Shown here in pieces: positions 46,655-47,953 of a stretch of 47,953 bases of DNA. The notes beneath the pieces are model-generated. The model worked only from the letters and a program-made list of their open reading frames with translations, did not search any database and was not told the origin of the DNA. Made by a program: the position numbers and the translations under genes. The DNA comes from Streptomyces endocoffeicus (GTDB lineage Bacteria > Actinomycetota > Actinomycetes > Streptomycetales > Streptomycetaceae): contig NZ_JAERRG010000050.1 of assembly GCF_016741935.1 (NCBI RefSeq), forward strand, positions 1-47,953, given 5' to 3'. Within the stretch, counting starts at the first letter, position 1; every line of letters starts with the position of its first letter.

Positions 46655-46726
46655 ACGGCGGAACGGTTGCGTTCCGTCGTCGTCTGCTCTAGGTTACGCA
46701 ACGACGGAACGCACCCGTTCCGTCGT
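46655..46726. promoter_or_regulatory. Two 26-bp palindromic operators between tetR and the ABC exporter
   Basis: Site 1, 46655-46680: ACGGCGGAACG-GTTG-CGTTCCGTCGT (one mismatch). Site 2, 46701-46726: ACGACGGAACG-CACC-CGTTCCGTCGT (perfect 11-bp arms). Centres are 46 bases apart; a TAGGTT sequence between them could be a -10 box of the exporter promoter. Confidence 0.9.
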
Positions 46727-46764
46727 AAGTGCTCAGGCCAGTCGCAGTGCCGAAAGGTGTCTCC

Positions 46765-47682
46765 GTGAGCCAGCTCCTCGTTCAAGACAGCGAACGGATC
46801 CGCCCTCCCGAGAATCCCGCGGCCCTGGCGGCCGCCCATGGCCTCACGGTCAGCGGCGCCCGGGTGGGGCTGCGTGAATACATCCGGCAGCTGTGGGGCC
46901 GGCGCCACTTCATCCTGGCCTTTTCGCAGGCAAAGCTCACCGCCCAGTACAGCCAGGCCAAGCTGGGTCAGGTGTGGCAGGTGGCGACCCCGCTGCTCAA
47001 CGCGGCGGTGTACTTCTTCATCTTCGGTCTGCTGTTGAAGAGCAACCGGGGCCTGCCGAACGACACATACATTCCATTCCTGGTGACGGGTGTGTTCGTC
47101 TTCACCTTCAGCCAGAACTCCGCCATGGCGGGCGTACGGGCGATCTCCGGGAACCTGGGCCTGGTGCGGGCCCTGCACTTCCCGCGCGCTTCACTCCCCA
47201 TCTCGTTCGCGCTCCAGCAGCTCCAGCAGTTGCTGTTCTCGATGATCGTGCTGGCCGTTGTGCTGGTGAGCTTTGGTCACTTCCCGGCTCTGGCCTGGCT
47301 GCTGATTGTCCCCACGCTGGCCCTGCAATTCGTCTTCAACACCGGGCTTTCGCTGATCGTGGCGCGACTCGGGGCCAAAACACCCGACCTCGCTCAGCTG
47401 CTGCCGTTCATTCTGCGTACGTGGATGTATGCCTCGGGCGTGATGTTTCCGCTGGCCCGCACCCTCGAACACGCGGGGGCGAGCAAGTGGATCTCGGACG
47501 CCATGCTGGGGAATCCGGCGGCGGTCTACATGGACCTGATGCGGTACGCCCTGATCGACAATTACCCCTCGTCGAATCTGCCGCCGCATGTATGGGCGCT
47601 GGCCGTGGGCTGGGCGGCCCTCTTCGGTGTCGGGGGATTCGTGTACTTCTGGAAGGCAGAGGAGCAGTACGGCCGTGGCTGA
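46765..47682 (+). CDS. ABC-2-type polysaccharide/teichoic acid export permease
   Basis: A 305-residue permease like Wzm/TagG. A cytoplasmic leader with LREYIRQLWGRRHFILAFSQ (residues 39-58) and KLTAQYSQAKLGQVWQVATP is diagnostic of the family; six transmembrane segments follow, and the end is YFWKAEEQYGRG. It carries undecaprenyl-linked glycan or teichoic acid precursors out across the membrane with the ATPase encoded next. GTG 46765 follows AAAGGTGTCTCC; GTG 46747 is an alternative. Divergent from, and likely repressed by, the TetR protein. It overlaps the ATPase gene by 8 bases. Confidence 0.92.
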   Translation: MSQLLVQDSERIRPPENPAALAAAHGLTVSGARVGLREYIRQLWGRRHFILAFSQAKLTAQYSQAKLGQVWQVATPLLNAAVYFFIFGLLLKSNRGLPNDTYIPFLVTGVFVFTFSQNSAMAGVRAISGNLGLVRALHFPRASLPISFALQQLQQLLFSMIVLAVVLVSFGHFPALAWLLIVPTLALQFVFNTGLSLIVARLGAKTPDLAQLLPFILRTWMYASGVMFPLARTLEHAGASKWISDAMLGNPAAVYMDLMRYALIDNYPSSNLPPHVWALAVGWAALFGVGGFVYFWKAEEQYGRG

Positions 47683-47953
47683 GCAAACCCTCGACAAAAG
47701 CACCCAGGCGGAGCGGGCCGAGCAGACCGGGCAGGCGGTTTCCGGTCCGGGGCAGGTGCCCACCGTCATCGCCGACGACGTCCACATCGTCTACCGGGTC
47801 AACGGCGGCCCCAAGGGGAAGGGCAGCGCCACCGCGGCCCTCAGCCGTCTGCTGGGGCGGAAGGGCGCCCCGGGTATGCGTGAGGTGCACGCGGTGCGCG
47901 GGGTCACCTTCGTGGCGTACAAGGGTGAGTCGATCGGTCTGATCGGGTCCAAC
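47675..47953 (+). CDS. ABC exporter ATPase (Wzt/TagH-like), cut by the window end
   Basis: Only the first 93 codons are visible. GTG 47675 overlaps the permease stop by 8 bases. A polar leader (MAEQTLDKSTQAERAEQTG) is followed by VIADDVHIVYRVNGG, VHAVRGVTFVAYKGESIGLI and GSN, i.e. the frame ends inside the Walker A motif. VHIVYRV and the HAVRGVTF start are typical of the ATPase partner of polysaccharide exporters. The gene continues outside the window. Confidence 0.9.
   Translation, partial: MAEQTLDKSTQAERAEQTGQAVSGPGQVPTVIADDVHIVYRVNGGPKGKGSATAALSRLLGRKGAPGMREVHAVRGVTFVAYKGESIGLIGSN

Noticed and set aside
1..47953. tRNA or rRNA genes
   Set aside because: I looked for T-loop (GGTTCGAATC-like) sequences with cloverleaf pairing and saw none; a tRNA search program would be decisive.

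Overview
The window is a high-GC actinobacterial chromosome segment, almost certainly Streptomyces. The evidence is strong G/C third-position bias, GTG and TTG starts, leaderless promoters (TAGGCT or TAGCCT just before the start codon), and Streptomyces-specific genes: a snpA/snpR protease pair, a dasRABC chitin-sugar locus with DasR sites, wblE, a SigB-like sigma factor with its anti-sigma partner, XRE-DUF5753/DUF397 regulators and an LAxTG surface protein. The GC-rich palindromic repeats downstream of several genes resemble those I associate with the S. violaceusniger/hygroscopicus group; that placement is from memory.

Layout. 0-2 kb: a lower-GC conflict module, made of a small membrane EACC1-type protein and a caspase fused to an Eco29kI-like GIY-YIG nuclease domain. 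2.5-20.4 kb: regulator/enzyme pairs and stress genes (TetR/NmrA, a PAS-GAF-SpoIIE phosphatase, PNPOx, snpR/snpA, two STAS proteins, a broken acid phosphatase, a KAS III enzyme, VOC/AraC, glutaminase, an amidase, a cation/proton antiporter, a UBP zinc finger, GNAT). 20.6-33.2 kb: a conserved core, prsH-sigH, a membrane protein, a lipid/diacylglycerol kinase, wblE, the pdtaS sensor kinase, a SIS sugar-phosphate enzyme, dasD-dasC-dasB-dasA, and divergent dasR. 33.4-38.9 kb: an SSS carboxylate symporter operon and two more TetR-controlled units with clear palindromic operators. 38.9-44.6 kb: an anti-sigma-like ATPase/XRE/DUF397x2 regulatory cluster, then a sortase-anchored surface-protein gene disrupted by a 1.38 kb TnpB element, then a nitroreductase. 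44.9-47.95 kb: two small phage-type genes, GNAT, and a TetR-controlled ABC-2 polysaccharide exporter cut by the window edge.

How genes work together: DasA/B/C import (GlcNAc)2 made by chitinases, DasD (GH3) cleaves it, and the SIS protein probably handles the aminosugar phosphate; DasR represses through dre sites, two of which lie before dasA and one, unexpectedly, before pdtaS. PrsH restrains SigH. SnpR probably activates snpA.

The most interesting items are the caspase-GIY-YIG fusion, the fully delimited TnpB element with a readable guide and predicted TAM, and a recurring pattern in which short tandem repeats with periods divisible by three contain the stop codon of the adjacent gene.
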